From: Isoetes taiwanensis | Lineage: Eukaryota > Streptophyta > Lycopodiopsida > Isoetales > Isoetaceae | Length of the DNA stretch: 64,000 nt | Assembly (NCBI GenBank): GCA_021234155.1 | Contig: JAJEKV010000260.1 | Coordinates: forward strand, 419,287-483,286 | Direction of reading: 5' to 3' | Part shown: one piece after another, positions 32,621-45,262 of the stretch | Numbering within the stretch: position 1 is the first letter of the stretch | Layout: each line of letters begins with the position of its first letter | The notes under the pieces: generated by a model | Databases searched by the model: none | What the model was told of the DNA's origin: nothing | What the model saw: the letters and a program-made list of their open reading frames with translations, nothing else | Translations under genes and position numbers: made by a program

Positions 32621-34419
32621 TCCGTTGCCCGGTGGAAGATTGAAAGCTCAAGTCTACCGTTTTGGAATGGGCTCCACGGAATTGGCGAAAACTGCAGATC
32701 AAAAAGTGTGGGCCTCTGCATGTTTGGTTGTTTACAGAGCAAGAGCAGTCATGAACATGCTGATTATATTTCAAATCTACCTTATCCATTGTCCCATGGC
32801 AGGATAGGCAATGCAAGAACCCTAACGTGGGTTTTCTTCCTTCTTTCTGCCTTTCTGCCATATCCATTTGACCTTCTGGGTTCTCTTTTACGCACCATTT
32901 CATCCCCTTTTTCGCCAGTTTTTTGTTCGTCCCTCCATCGCCGGACCTCGGCTCCGGTTTTTTGCATTTGGGTCTCGTTCTGTTGGTTTTTTTTTTTTGC
33001 CTCCATATCTCGCCCGTTTTGATGTTCCCACAATTCAAGCCAGAAAGGGACACGGATTTGGGCCTATTCTTCGCTCCAGGAACAGGGATTGGCGGCTTCT
33101 GCCGGATCGATGCATTTTATAATCCGGCTAATGGTTTGATGCCGGTTTTGGAGTACCAACAGCAGTTCAACATCTCTTTTTTTGCCATATTTTATGGCCC
33201 TCAATGTTATGTCTGATCTCAGACACTGACTCCATAGCCATTTGTCCATTTGTTTGTATCTGTTAAAAGCTCGTTGGCGTTCAACTCGGACACGCCAAGC
33301 TTGGAAATTTTAATTCGGGTTGAATCTAGCTTGCACCAACCGATGCTTCTTGAAGGCTCTGATGAAGAATGCTGTCTTCTATGCGTATTTCTGAGGTCAC
33401 TATTGTTCTCAAATACTGCTCTGATCTTATGCAACATCAGCTTTTCAAAAGGGTAAAATGAATTGTAATTGCGGCATCTGGTAGCAAGGGTATGTAAATA
33501 ACTGTCAATAATTTGTTTTAGTATTACTTGGACAGTTGAATTTAGCAATAGCTGGACTTAGCCCCTATATAATTGTGCAGGTTTTTGGATAACATGCAAG
33601 GATGTCATTTGCAAGGCAAAAAACAGTGCAACGCTCTCACATGGAATCTATTCTGTGTTCATCCTACACAAGTCTGTATGCCTACCAACATTAACTGAAG
33701 ACGACAAAAAGGTTGGAAGATGTTACATGCATCGTATAAAGACTTGAATTGCTGCACTTTAACTTGCTTACAAGAAAATGCACGTTGTTTTAAAGCTGTA
33801 CTTTATCTATCTTTGTGTTCTTTCTTAGTTGGAAAACATTAGTTTTCTTATAATGCATTAAGTGCTTCTAAATTTAGTTAATCATATATACATTCCATGC
33901 AGATAATTTTGACATGGGTTTGCGGAATAATGTTTATTTTGTTTCATTATCATATGCAAGAAACACAGAAGATATCAAAATGGTATATTTACAATGAACT
34001 TTGCTTCTTGTCTATGAGTTGTATTATGTGGGCTATTGGTGAAAGATCTTCACATGATTTACGTAGGCACAATGCTCTTGGGGCTGTTTAGATCTCATAG
34101 AATATGATAAGTCATTCTTTGCTCTTAATGCATGCAATGGGAAAACATTGTGCATTGCTCTTGGGGCTGTTTAGATCCACCCTATGATAAGCCATTTCCT
34201 CCCATTCGTTGAACGCTTTGTATGGAACTAGATGTTTTCCCTAAGGGCCTGAATTTTTTTTTTTAATATAGCAACCAACAACTACCATTCATTTGCACAA
34301 GTATTTCTAATGTTATTACATGCAATAATACGTGAAGTTATGCCATCCTTAGTGCCCAAACGCTTTATTACGTCCGAAGGGAATAAATTTTTTTATTAAT
34401 ATAAACATATAGCATATTA
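32621..34419. other. No supported gene; one short duplication
   Basis: Long frames on both strands (for example 32424-33053) have no family features and overlap one another. A 21-bp segment GCTCTTGGGGCTGTTTAGATC is repeated at ~34073 and ~34157. Otherwise unremarkable intergenic DNA. Confidence 0.4.
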
Positions 34420-34872
34420 ACAACCAACACATCACTACAATCAACATTATTTAACATAAACCATTGCATCCAACACATTTAAATTAACATCCCCCTAAAA
34501 CCCCCTTTGGTTTGGGTGCATATTCACACGGGGGGTTACGTAGGGCAACGAGAGCCCCTAAAAACTTACAATACATGTACAAAATTAACACCATTAAGTA
34601 CATTCCCTCAAACCTTATAGTATTTTGCAAATCTCAATATACAGTATACAAAAATTTGTACAAGCATACCCCACAAACGAGGATCGCTATGTACGGTCCA
34701 GATCGAGGAATAAAGGGCAAATATGCCTATCTGACAGCTCTCGATGCCCGGAGTAACCCCCCGTGTGAATATGCACCCAAACCAAAGGGGGTTTTAGGGG
34801 GATGTTAATTTAAATGTGTTGGATGCAATGGTTTATGTTAAATAATGTTGATTGTAGTGATGTGTTGGTTGT
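34420..34872. mobile_element. Fold-back (MITE-like) element with perfect 120-bp inverted arms
   Basis: The left arm 34420-34539 and right arm 34753-34872 are exact reverse complements over 120 bp. Weaker pairing continues inward for about 17 bp. The 213-bp loop contains a ~75-bp segment also found at 40115-40210. There is no ORF. Perfect arms imply recent origin or gene-conversion between arms. No clear target duplication is visible. Transcripts would fold into a long hairpin. Confidence 0.9.
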
Positions 34873-37261
34873 GAATACTAATGCGTGTTGATGTGACCTA
34901 TTGTTGTTCCTTTTATGTTGTCAATGTTGTGGCAACTTATAGTTCAGGGTTTAAGCATTTGGGTGAGAAATTATACCACATGTAAAACCTAAACTATATA
35001 AACTACATGAACCCTAAACTTGAAGAAACGCCTTAAACCATAAAGTTTAAGCATAAAATCACAAAGTCCTATACTTTAAAACCTTTAGCTCTGATCCCTA
35101 GACCCTAAACCAATGCCAGCCAATAGTTACCCTAAACCTTAATTCCTTCAACATAAAACCCATGTATAAGGGGTATACATCATTTCTTTCAAGTGTAGAG
35201 ACATGTATGAAGGCAATCTAATGTGTGTACCTCATGTTTGATCATAATTAGTATGTTGCTCATGAGAATTTTGTTTGAGTGAATAGAAGTATAGCTAAAT
35301 GGTATTTCCTTTTTAAAAGTCTAATGCCATCCACATACATATCTTGTTAAGTCAGTCACCAGTATGAGTTCCATTGTTGACCACCTAGTAAGAAACACAA
35401 CTTCAACTTGCGTTTAAAACACAACTTCAATTTGAGTTTGAAAAATGCAGGAGAAATATTGACTCTATAGGTGGCACAACATTAAATAAAATGGTGACGA
35501 ATAACCTTTACTTGATTACATCAGCTAATCTATAACCTTGATAGTGACATTCTCCATGTGATGTGTCTGATGTACTGTACATCCACATATGAGATTTTTC
35601 TGCATAACAGTGAGTTTTTTGCGATTTTTGTAAGCAACATGATTAGTATAACAATACATGCATAGGTTTGGTGTCACAAGTTGTACCTTGTTGAGGACCT
35701 TTTGGCAGATAGGCTTATAGAATAATATCTTCAACCATGAGCAACACCTTGTAAAAGTCAAATACACACCAATCCATATTCAAAATTGAGGGGCAAAGAA
35801 GGACCTTCAAGTGCAAACCTCTCTGTCTCAACTTGAACTTTTAACTGCATATTCCTTCTCAAGTTCCTTTCTTTCTTGTGTTTGTTGCAGCAAAGATACG
35901 CAAGTGAGTACATAGCATGTGGTATCCCAAGAAGCTGCTAGGGAGATTACTTAACATGTCACAGAAATGAGTTTAGAGCTGCTTCAGAGCGGAGAGATAC
36001 AAAACAGATTGAAATGCCTATTAAACTTTCCAGCCATCTTGAAGAGTTAAAGAGGGAAACTATGTGGTTAGTTTTCTTATTTCTGTTACAATGTTCAAAA
36101 AGTAGGCTAAAGCTTGCTAGAATTAGCCCCTACAGATGATATCTCTTTGCATTCTCGTCTCCTAAAGTCCTTCAATTAACGATAACCCTATAAACATTCT
36201 GCAAAAAAATACAATGAAAGTGCAATTCCATCAAACAAAGTAACACCAATGGTGGTTAACAATGCACATCCCCTGCTACATGTATGATGGAATGTGATGC
36301 ATGCAAGCCCTTTAGCAAAAAAGATTATCTTAGGTTTGGCTCTAACATAACATATGGAAGATGAGTCAATAGTGGCTTTGATACGGTCACTTGCTTAATT
36401 GCCTTCACACTGTGAAATCTTGTGTTGGTCCATCAATAAACCCATAGCAAGGAAAGGGTACAAACCAATCTTTACTAATGCATCCTTAACGTCTATTGTA
36501 GAAGAAATTGAATAAGGAACATAAAGCTAAGCCCAAGTACACATGGTGTTTGCACGCCTTTGCGATGCCAAAGCTTCAGTGAAAGATGAAACTTTTTGAT
36601 ATAAAATGAAGGAACATCACAAGATTACATTTACCGTATGCAAGGGTCTTATATTGCGACAGTAACAATGCATCCCTCCTATATATTGTTCTTCCATCAC
36701 TTAGCAACTTGAATACATTGTTCATTTGCGAAAATATTTGCAAGCAGTAATACTGTGAGATGATATAAGCAATGCTTCAAGCAGCATACATAAACTATTA
36801 AACATCAAATACAGTAGTACCATGAAACTTCAAATGGTTATGCTTCTGAATCCAACTGCCTATTGCATCAGTTCTTCGAAAGGAAATATCAGAAGCAAAA
36901 CTAACTACTTACCTTGTTTGCTTGTGAGATTTTGACACCAAGAAAGGTGATCATTCAAAGCCACAAAAGAGATCATACAAAGCGAATGATCTAAGCTGGC
37001 TTTGATCAATACAACAATTGAAGAAACAATAAAGAAAAAATGTATCTTAAAAAATGAGTGTATGCTTATCTTTTCTGTTGTTGTTGTTGGTGCACCCTGG
37101 ACTACCACAGTCGTTGGATCTGCAGCCCCTGGAACCTCTCGTTCAGCTTATGCAGATTTATGATTGGGGGCACTTATGATTTTGAGATGTCAAATACGAG
37201 TTTGCCTAAGGTTTTTATGGTATATCGAGCCTCTATACGGCTTCGCTTAAGGTTTTAGAAT
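34873..37261. other. Intergenic; scattered telomere-like CCCTAAA words at 34940-35160
   Basis: About 220 bp contain several CCTAAAC or CCCTAAAC words at irregular spacing, interspersed with AT-rich DNA. They are not a tandem telomeric block. The remainder to 37261 has no coding frame, tandem repeat or RNA gene that I can support. Confidence 0.4.
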
Positions 37262-37346
37262 ATAAAGTACGGGGGCTCGAACCTCTATCAAAATAACTCA
37301 ATGTCCTAATAAGACTACTTTAACCAATCTAACCAATGAGCTAACA
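37262..37346 (-). mobile_element. tRNA-derived SINE head, family S2
   Basis: The minus strand has A box TAGCTCATTGG (37333-37343) and perfect B box GGTTCGAGCCC (37273-37283), about 50 bp apart. The cloverleaf is not preserved, so this is not a functional tRNA. It continues into non-tRNA sequence rich in TTTATATTCT. A single copy is seen here. Confidence 0.55.
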
Positions 37347-37879
37347 TAATTATTTTTTATCTTAAATCAATGTTTTTTTATAACACCCCATTGAATTATT
37401 CTAGGGATATGGTCTATAGTTTCAGAAATTATATCTATATCAAATCCCTCTGGGATCCCCTGTTATTTTGCTACATATTCGTTGGTCAAGAGTAATTCTT
37501 CGTTGGCTTATCTATTAATTTCTATGCAAACTCATTAGCAAGCAAATGATGATACATTATGTACCTAATCTATGCATTGATGAGGTAAATATGTGATCTG
37601 AATAGATTCTCATTAGAGCAGCAGATGATTTATGGATATAGGTGCAGCCTAGGACAACAGACCGGTATCTGAGAGAGACTGCATACTAACATCATAAAAG
37701 TCTAAATGCACAGGAACAAAAATATGCATGTGCAATGGAGATTAAAGGGCATTTCCATCATGCCATGTGCAATGGTTGCAAACTCGAGACACCGTGATGA
37801 GAATCCATGGTTGCTCTTCAGCATATTTGCAATTAACATAACAATTACGCAATGTCACAAAAATGATGCAAGAAAGAAT

Positions 37880-38885
37880 AGAATAGAATATGATTTTATC
37901 GTCCACGGAGACCAACTTATTATTTTTAGGGGAAAAACCTTAGTAGCAATAAGGATTTGACATCTTGCCGATTATATACATAATCACAAGTACGGTGAGG
38001 TTAATGTCGAGACGAGGGGGCATAATTGGTCCGCGTATCCATTACCTCACGGAGGTACGATCCCAACAAACCTCGGAGGCCGTTGCTCGATTAGCTCATG
38101 CAAGGCCGATGGGGCACAACTAGCTGAGGCATCCGAGCCGGATATGCTCGTCTGCCCGAACGGGCACGGAGGCGTGACTTTCATCCTCAATGGCGTTGGC
38201 CCGGCATTGGCCGGACTCTGTCCTCCCAGCGGCTCGAATCCATCTCCTGTCTCAATCGCGGAGGTGGTGTGCACTGTGCGAATGGAAGCAATCACCTGGC
38301 GGCTTTTCATGGGTAGATGGGTGCCGCGAGGTAGTGGTGTGGGCCCCCGTGAGCATGGGATTAACTGCTGTCGATAATTTGCCACCTTGACATGTGCCAG
38401 GGGGCCTCTGCATCCCAAAGCTTGGCCATGAAGCAAGCATCAAATCTTGCCTTCAAAGGCGTTCCTTCGGTGTATGCTGTGGTCCCACATCATGTGTGCT
38501 GCACATTCCATAGCGAGAACCGGGCTTGCTTGTCTTTCGCCCAGGCTTTGAGTCATTTGCGGGCCCATCGCCCTTTGCCAAAGCAAGGTTGGGCAGCCGG
38601 GCTTCATCCATAGCCACCACCTTACGGGAAGTAAATAATGTGACGTTCAGTATGACCCTCAGAATGGAAGGAAGCTTTGCCTCTCTGAGCAAGATCGATA
38701 TGGGACCGTGGATTTCACTCCCGGTGCGGCCAAGAAGGCCTTCAGCGTACTGCTCTAGATCGTTCCAAGTGGTGAGGGATATCACCGCCCCACACACGCC
38801 CCATAGAGGAGGACCGGTTCAACCAAGGCCTCGAACAAGTGTGCTGGTGACCCCCATACAGATTTGCCTTGTGGATTTGTTGTTT
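37880..38885 (-). mobile_element. LINE-B copy, 5'-truncated
   Basis: About 1 kb of GC-rich minus-strand sequence encodes VWGAVISLTTWNDLEQYAEG, ILLREAKLPSILRVIL and related C-terminal pieces matching LINE-B 15010-15400. The conserved 3' block (GGTCTCCGTGGACGATAAAA, 37895-37914) follows. The tail is an ATTCT pentamer repeat (37875-37890). Frames are broken. Confidence 0.8.
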
Positions 38886-39984
38886 TGCATTGCATAAGTG
38901 AACTTCAAACTTAGAACTTGTCTGTTAAGATCCTTTACTAAGACACTGCTAAAATCTCGCAAAGAAGGAACGACTTTTGGAAATAAAATGCATTACAACT
39001 CAAAATCTACCATTTTTATCTGCATTTTGTTCTTAACATTATTCCATCTCCCATTTCAACTCTATACTCCGGATCAACATATACCAAGGGAAGGTATGGA
39101 TAAAACATGTTTTATATGAAGTACATTATAGAGTTGCAGCTCATACCAAAGCTGAATATATTCAATAGCAGTATTCCTGAAGCAACAGAGATCTGTAATG
39201 GCCAACAATGCAGTAGAAGTAAAGCACCAATCCTCTCATTAAATGAATGGCCCTAAAGCATGTCTACAAGATAAATGACCTCAGAAGTCACACTTAATAA
39301 ATGTGGGCCAGATTGGATATACAGATATCAAGCAAGGAAAAGCAAAAAATTGGAAAGAATCCAAGGGCCTAAGCCTACTATACTCACGTGCTTCAATTGC
39401 TCTGCTTCAATGCTCTGCTTCAAATGAATGACCCGAGCTCTTTTTCCAGCAAATAAAAACCTCAAGCTTCTCCAAATGTAAGCGAGAGGAAAATAGAAGG
39501 CGACAAGCTTCTGTACAATACATAAATAGATAAGATGAAGACGATTTAGAGTCTTAAAATTTACCTGTTCCACCGATGGCACTGGAGAATAAAGAAATAT
39601 GATGCTTTAAGAAAACTTGCTCCTGAGATTCATGAGTCCCTAAGCTACCGTCGCATTTAAAGTTCAATAACCCAATATGACGTCCCTCCTTTTATTCTCA
39701 CATTGCCTTGTTTCCCATATTCAATTGTCCTAGAGCTGGCCGTCCCACACTGAAAGAAAGACAGAGACAGAGAAACAAAGGGCAAAAGCCAAAAGAAAGC
39801 AAGAATTTGAAAATTCGCGTTCCGCAAGGGGGCAGGAAATGCCGCATGTTTCTGCACATCGGGGTTCCAGTCACAAATACTAATGCAATCCCATTTTAAT
39901 AAAGAAGATATGTCAGACCAACATCCACATAGAGTTTTATGGGTTATTGGCTTCTCTATGTGGTTGTTTATAGGCGACCTTCCT
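38886..39984. other. No recognisable gene
   Basis: AT-rich sequence with short frames on both strands. No domain, repeat or RNA gene was identified. Confidence 0.4.
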
Positions 39985-40215
39985 TTTTTTTTTTTTGGGG
40001 TTTGAAAATTTTATATATCACTACGAAAGCCATTAAAGTAGGATGGCCTTCATAGACATAATAGCAAGTGAATGGAAGAGGATTAAATACTGATGTTGGG
40101 ATAGTAGAAACTTTTAGAAACATGTACAAATTAATACCATTAAGTACACTTGGCTCAAACCTTACAGTATTTTGCCATTCTCGCTATATAGTATACCCCA
40201 TCGCTATATAGTATA
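39985..40215 (-). repeat. Copy of the 31180-31290 dispersed repeat joined to the fold-back loop repeat
   Basis: 39985-40120 matches, in reverse, the 31180-31290 repeat (TCCTCTTCCATTCACTT and TATGTCTATGAAGGC are shared). It is bounded by a 13-T run. 40115-40215 resembles the fold-back loop at 34575-34650 (CCATTAAGTACA, CTCAAACCTTA, AGTATTTTGC). The two families meet here. Confidence 0.65.
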
Positions 40216-41200
40216 CTGAAAGCTTTGCATTCTTCTACAGTAATTTAAGAAAAGCATTGCAAGGAATGTTGCTTCCAGCTGCTAAGAGTTCTGGCATAGA
40301 TCTTTGCATTCTTCTGCCATCATCCATGCGTCTTCTGGTGCAAAAATTCCATTCTTCAGTCTGCTTCTTGTTCCAGAAACAACAAAAGAGGATTCCAAGA
40401 GCGCTGTTATTGACCTCTATTAGCGGAGGATCTGTTTTTCGGAAAGCTTTGTTTGTAGAGTATTTGTTTGTGATTTTTGTTTGAAAAGGAAGCCAGAAAG
40501 CCCTGTTTGCAAAGCTATCAGAATATTATAATGTTGACCACCTATTCTTACTTATGCTAACCTATGATTTTACTGTTGGAAAAAGTTTAACACTGTCTCA
40601 ACATATAGTAGACTTTAAGAAATACAAAATCTGTTACCATACACAGCAAATACAAGACAAAATTGCTGCCAATACTTTAGTGTATAACAAACTTGTCTGA
40701 ATACTATGACTACATTTCCAAAAGATACATAGACTATGGTTTACACAAAACCTCCTTGTCCATAGTTGCAAAATGCCACAGTTCTTGTCAAGAGATACCT
40801 TTGATTTTGTTTGATCTTCACACTCCATTGAGCTAAAACACCTCATAACAGCAAAAGAAGATAATACTAGATGAAACACTACGTACCTGCAGCCAATCAT
40901 GCCAACATTAGTAGTAGACCTGGTAATGAAGCAAGGGCCAAAAGGTACAAAGGTGTTTCATGGCTCTTCGCCCTTCATCCATTGCCCTCCTTTGCCTTTG
41001 ATCAGTAAAAGCTTTTATAAGAATAGAGATCAAACAGATGGTTTACATCCTAGTTAATAAACTGGAAACACAAATCGAAATAGATGGCTGCCAGACCTTG
41101 CCCTTTACTTACGTGTAAAGAGAAGATATATTTACAGTAATCAACCTTAATAAACTGAACATGTAGTCCTAAACAACAATACAGATGTGATTCATGACCT
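40216..41200. other. No supported gene
   Basis: A minus-strand frame (40634-40900) and a plus frame (40257-40484) are open, but they show no family features. They could be exons or introns of the neighbouring minus-strand model. Nothing decisive is visible. Confidence 0.35.
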
Positions 41201-41324
41201 TTAATTTAATAATATTATCACCCATGGTCCTCCTTTTTCTTAAGGAAAATGGGAAGAAAGCCCTTTTACTCGGGTAGGTTCTTAGTGTTTTAGAATGTGA
41301 AATAAATTAATCTTACCTAAGATA
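41201..41324. repeat. 122-bp duplicated segment containing a splice donor, copy 1
   Basis: Nearly identical to 42066-42193, with about 8 differences. Both copies start CCTTTAATTTAATAATATTA and end just past the minus-strand donor GTAAGA. They form the 5' part of two introns in the same gene model. Confidence 0.85.
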
Positions 41325-42540
41325 AACTCTTTATCTCCCTCCTCTTTATTGCTTGAATTGTTGGCCATCATGGTTTTTTTTTTTCTCTTCAGATAATAAT
41401 GACTCCCCAAAAGGTCGTCACCATTGCTTTGTTCCTGATTGTGCATCAATCCTGCATTAACAGTCATATTGCCCAGACATGATTTCTTTATTTTATTAGC
41501 TTTTTCCAATGCTGGTATGGCAGTGAAGAACTTTGCTTTTGCTAGATCCTCTTCGATGGTCCATTTATATATTTTGCTTGGCAGTTCTTCATATATTGTG
41601 TCGATAAATTTGACTGCAGCATCCCATTCTGAACCAATTTTGTTCATCTCAGGTACATTTCCAGCCATGAGCTAAACCTCAGATGGGAAATGGCTGATAG
41701 TTGTTTAGGTTTTCCTGACTGCTTCCCTCTCCAATAAGATCAAGTGAACATTCGGATTTTTAATGCAAGATAAAAGTGTTTGCACCGCTTGGTTGGACAA
41801 GTAATATAACTTTTATCATATCCAAGTTTTACTAACTCTTTGTTCCAACTGGTGGAATGAATTCAACCTCTATTTGGGTATCATCATTATCCTGAAAGTA
41901 ATTTCAACTTCTTAGTATTCAAATAATAATTATACTGAAAGATACAAAACTTTTTTTTGCTCAAAATGAATCCAGCATGGGGAAGATGCCTCATTGGTAT
42001 AACCAATGAAATGAAGTATCTAAAAAAAGCCCTGAAAAAGCTAGCCAGACAACAGTCTTACTAGCCCTCCTTTAATTTAATAATATTATCACCCATGATC
42101 CTCCTTTTTCTTAAGGAAAATGTGAAAAAAGCCCTTTTACCCGGGTAGGTTCTTAGTGTTTTAGAATGTGAAACAAAATTTATCTTACCTGAAAGTCATC
42201 CTCGTCTTGTGATAGATCTTTATCCAGTTGAGTTTTTGGCACAGATTGTTCGTCGAGATTGTTCCCTTTATAATATATAGACTGCTTACGATTATAGTTT
42301 GGATTTTTCGTGTTTGCATATCCAGCATTGCCATCGTATGCTCTCTTGGCATCAAAACCTCTACCACGGCCTCTCATATCCATTTGCAAAGCTTTCAATC
42401 TGACTGAGTTTTTACAACAATCACATTCTCTATTTAGTTCAAATAAGCGCTCATTGCCATCGTTGGAGCTTTTGAGCTGGAATAACCATTCGACGATTTT
42501 CCCATACCTAATATTTAATGGAAAAATTCCGTGTAGAGCA
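41317..42540 (-). CDS. Spliced gene model, function unknown (partial)
   Basis: The upper exon (about 42540 to 42189) is open through RYGKIVEWLFQLKSSND, ECDCCKNSVRLKALQMDM, RGRGRGFDAKRAYDG and LDKDLSQDEDDFQ. It ends CAG|GTAAGA in phase 0. A candidate exon near 41837-41892 follows TTTCAG and would add DNDDTQIEVEFIPPVG in phase 0. The lower exon (41671-41317) can start after GGTTTAG, also phase 0. It reads LMAGNVPEMNKIGSEWDAAV, EELPSKIYKWTIEEDLAKAK and TAIPALEKANKIKK, then a second donor CTTAG|GTAAGA. Near 41760-41830 another frame shows ITCPTKRCKHFYLALK, perhaps a zinc-binding piece. The start and end of the gene are not defined and I do not recognise the family. Confidence 0.4.
42066..42193. 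repeat. 122-bp duplicated segment containing a splice donor, copy 2
   Basis: Partner of 41201-41324, direct orientation, about 865 bp apart. Suggests an internal duplication of exon-intron junction sequence. Confidence 0.85.
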
Positions 42541-42599
42541 CAAGGTCTTAATTGCTTGTCAGAGATCGGCCACCTTCTTTACTTAGGACTGAAGTTCCC

Positions 42600-44170
42600 G
42601 AGACTTACCTTTTTCAATAAACCCTAATCAGAAATATTTAATGTTTACAGTAGTGAAATATGTGGAGTGTAGGAACCCTCACTAACACTTGGTAAAATGA
42701 ACCTTAACCCCCACGGAGTTTTGGACTTAAAACATCCTTAGATCTAAAGGATTTTGGGGAAGATTTAATATTAGCACTCATCCATAGGTATTACCATGCC
42801 AAATATAAAAGTCTAGATTAAAAAAAATCATTTTCGAACCTTATCAAATGTGTAGGATCTTTTTCCATAAAACAAAGTGGTAAAATCTATAAGGAATTTG
42901 AGCTGCCAATGTGAAGGCGAACATGTTATTAGCCATGGCTATAATATAGACTAGATTCTTGAACTTCAACAAGAATACATCCTATAACTTAAAATGTTCT
43001 CTCTAAACATAAGGATAATGTGCTAAGGAACCGCCTAGTTTTTGAAGTTTTGGCGGAAACCGGCCCGTATTTGATGCCGTAAAGCCACCGTGATGGGTGG
43101 AAATTAAATGGCGTCCCATTTCTCTTCTCATTTTTTTCTTTTTTCTTCCCCCCCTCCCCCGGACTATGGAGGAGCTTTGGAGGTTTGGCGATGGCGATCT
43201 CTCAGATCGTCGAGGCCCTTGAGCAGATGTGAAGGTTTATGAGGTCCTGGAGCATGGCGTTTATCAACTCCTTTTTGAATTTGCATGATTTTTTTGCCAT
43301 GTTAGACATTACCAAATCTTGCTGAGCTGCAGGTGTGGCGGAAATGGAATTTGACGCCAGATATGGCAGAAGTAGACGATGGATCACACATGCATGTTTC
43401 TTAACTTCGGAGATAATCGGCATCAGCAGCTCTACTTTGCTTCAATCGTGTTTTTCCTTGCAGCAACGTCACATGAAGATGCCGACATCTTCACTTAGAT
43501 GTCAAAACGTCTTTTAACAGGGGTCACATGAGGCGTTTTGACATGGAGTGCTTCATGTCAACGTAAAGTTCGTGTAGTTTCATTCTGAAAATTTCGACCA
43601 ATCCAAGAGTGACACGTGTGCAACATTCTTTCCCAGAATTGTTCAATTAGTTGCATTCCAAGGTCTTATTTGTATTACTTGCATTTTGCCTTGCATTTTG
43701 CATTCTAGTTTCTTGATCAATTTACAGCTCTATTTACTAGATGGGGAATTGAACTCTAGTGAAACCATAACCTAGCAACAGATTGGAAAAGGTTACACAA
43801 AAGATGAAAACCTTCTTAAAGAATTGCCGGACCTGTTTGCGGAGGAGTTGGAAGAGGGGAAACAGGAGTAGCTTCAATGCCCTGGCTCTGCTCTGTAGTA
43901 AAGATGTCGTTATCTGGAGGAGGAAGATGCGAAGAAGAAGGAGTAAATCCTTCATGGACAGAGGTCGAAAGCATAATGTAAAACTGAAAGCTTACAAGAA
44001 AATATAAAAATATTCACAAAGAACTGCCGGACCTCAGCTTTAAGGCCTTCGATAGCAAAACTCTTCATAAAGAAAGCAAGTACAGGAAAGAAAGAAGCGA
44101 CAGAAGATCACAGATCACAGATCGCCGCTTGCCAAAACTGGATACTTGCTTTTTTCAGCTTTGAACTTAG
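42600..44170. other. No supported gene; possible 5' region of the neighbouring model
   Basis: A minus-strand frame (43202-43423) and a plus frame (43783-44007) are open but unrecognised. Around 43810 and 44015 the phrase AAAGAA.TGCCGGACCT recurs. A stretch resembling 45481-45530 in reverse (GGTCACATGAGG) lies at ~43518. Confidence 0.35.
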
Positions 44171-44515
44171 GCAAACAAAACATTGTGAAGATCTAGAAGC
44201 CGAAAATAGCATTTCTTCCTACAGCGCCAAGGCGCCATGATCTTGCGGAAGCTCCTTCGCAAGAGCTGGAGCTAAAGCTGGAGGGCAGTATAGAAGGCGC
44301 CATAGCCGAAGGTGCTGTCAGCTTTGATCTTTAACCTGAAAAGGCAAACAAAACATTGTAAAAGTCTAGAAGCCGAATATAGCATTTCTTCCTACAGCGC
44401 CAAGACGCCATGATCTTGCAGACAGCTCCTTCGCAAATGGTGGAGCTAGAGCTGGAGGGCAGTAGAGAAGGCGTCATAGCCGAAGGCGCCATCACCCATC
44501 GCTGGAGTATCACAA
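44171..44515. repeat. Tandem duplication, ~173-bp period, two copies
   Basis: Both copies begin GCAAACAAAACATTGT (44171 and 44344). They share AGCATTTCTTCCTACAGCGCC, shortened here to its first part AGCATTTCTTCC, and GCTGGAGGGCAGTA. About 85-90% similar. No coding frame runs through both. Confidence 0.85.
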
Positions 44516-44609
44516 GAAAAATGAAAATGCCATGTCAGAATAAAACTACCACGAACTTCATGTAATAATAATTGCCTTGTAAAAACTATTCTATTCTATT
44601 CTTGCAATT

Positions 44610-45262
44610 CTGGCATGTCAGGTGTGCCTCACGACGTTGCTGTAGCTTTTGAAAAAGATATGGGGACTTGATTACTTTGGCCCAAGTGGCCCGGTCATTA
44701 TCATGCACACATAAATCCCACCTTGGCACCAGGGCTTCAAGCTTATTTGCTTGCTTCATTGTCGAGAAACAAGCTTGTAGCTATTGCATCAATTCGCCGC
44801 GGGGTCCCACAGTCACAGATTGAGGACGGTAGATGGGGGCGGCCGCAATTGCCCGAGAAGCGGAGACTATGTACTGTTGCCGTTATAGGTTATTGAAGAT
44901 GAAAGCCATACTCTTACGAGTTGCCTGCTTTTGAGATAGTCAGGAATCATTTTTGACCTTAGCATTCCATTCCGCGCTTCCACAACTTCTTAGAGCACCA
45001 TCATGTGCATGACTTGGCATTATACATACTTGAGGTTCTAGATAAACGCCGGCAATTACTGAGCCCTCAGTAGTCATTATCTCCGCTTATCTAGTATCAT
45101 CATTACTGCAAAGGTTTTTCCCTTGAAAACCTTTCGAGGCAGGGGTTTTTTAATCCTAGTAGTAATGATTGTACTAGCCTATTGTATGGGTCCCATGACC
45201 TATTGGTCTCCGTGGACGTTAAAAAATCTATTCTATTCTATTCTATTCTATTCTATTCTTCC
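44610..45262 (+). mobile_element. LINE-B copy, 5'-truncated, with (TTCTA)n tail
   Basis: Coding remnant LSRNKLVAIASIRRG and IEDGRWGRPQLPEKRRLC, then a degraded VEDESH-like box, matches the LINE-B C-terminus. The 3' UTR has the hairpin-prone GGTTTTTCCCTTGAAAACC. The conserved block TGGGTCCCATGACC with GGTCTCCGTGGACG (45187-45218) comes before a TTCTA pentamer tail (45228-45260). Another TATTC run at 44585-44600 lies at the left side. Confidence 0.82.

Noticed and set aside
32424-33053. 209-aa minus-strand ORF and overlapping plus-strand ORFs
   Set aside because: Several long frames overlap on both strands without any recognisable domain, splice signals or homology to other parts of the window.
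34420-34872. MicroRNA precursor
   Set aside because: Arms of 120 bp with perfect pairing and a 213-bp loop are far from a plant miRNA hairpin; a fold-back transposon is the simpler explanation.
34940-35160. Telomere-like CCCTAAA words
   Set aside because: The words are scattered and irregular, not tandem, so there is no true interstitial telomere block.
37262-37346. Functional tRNA gene suggested by perfect A and B boxes
   Set aside because: Acceptor and anticodon stems cannot be formed and the sequence runs on into SINE body.
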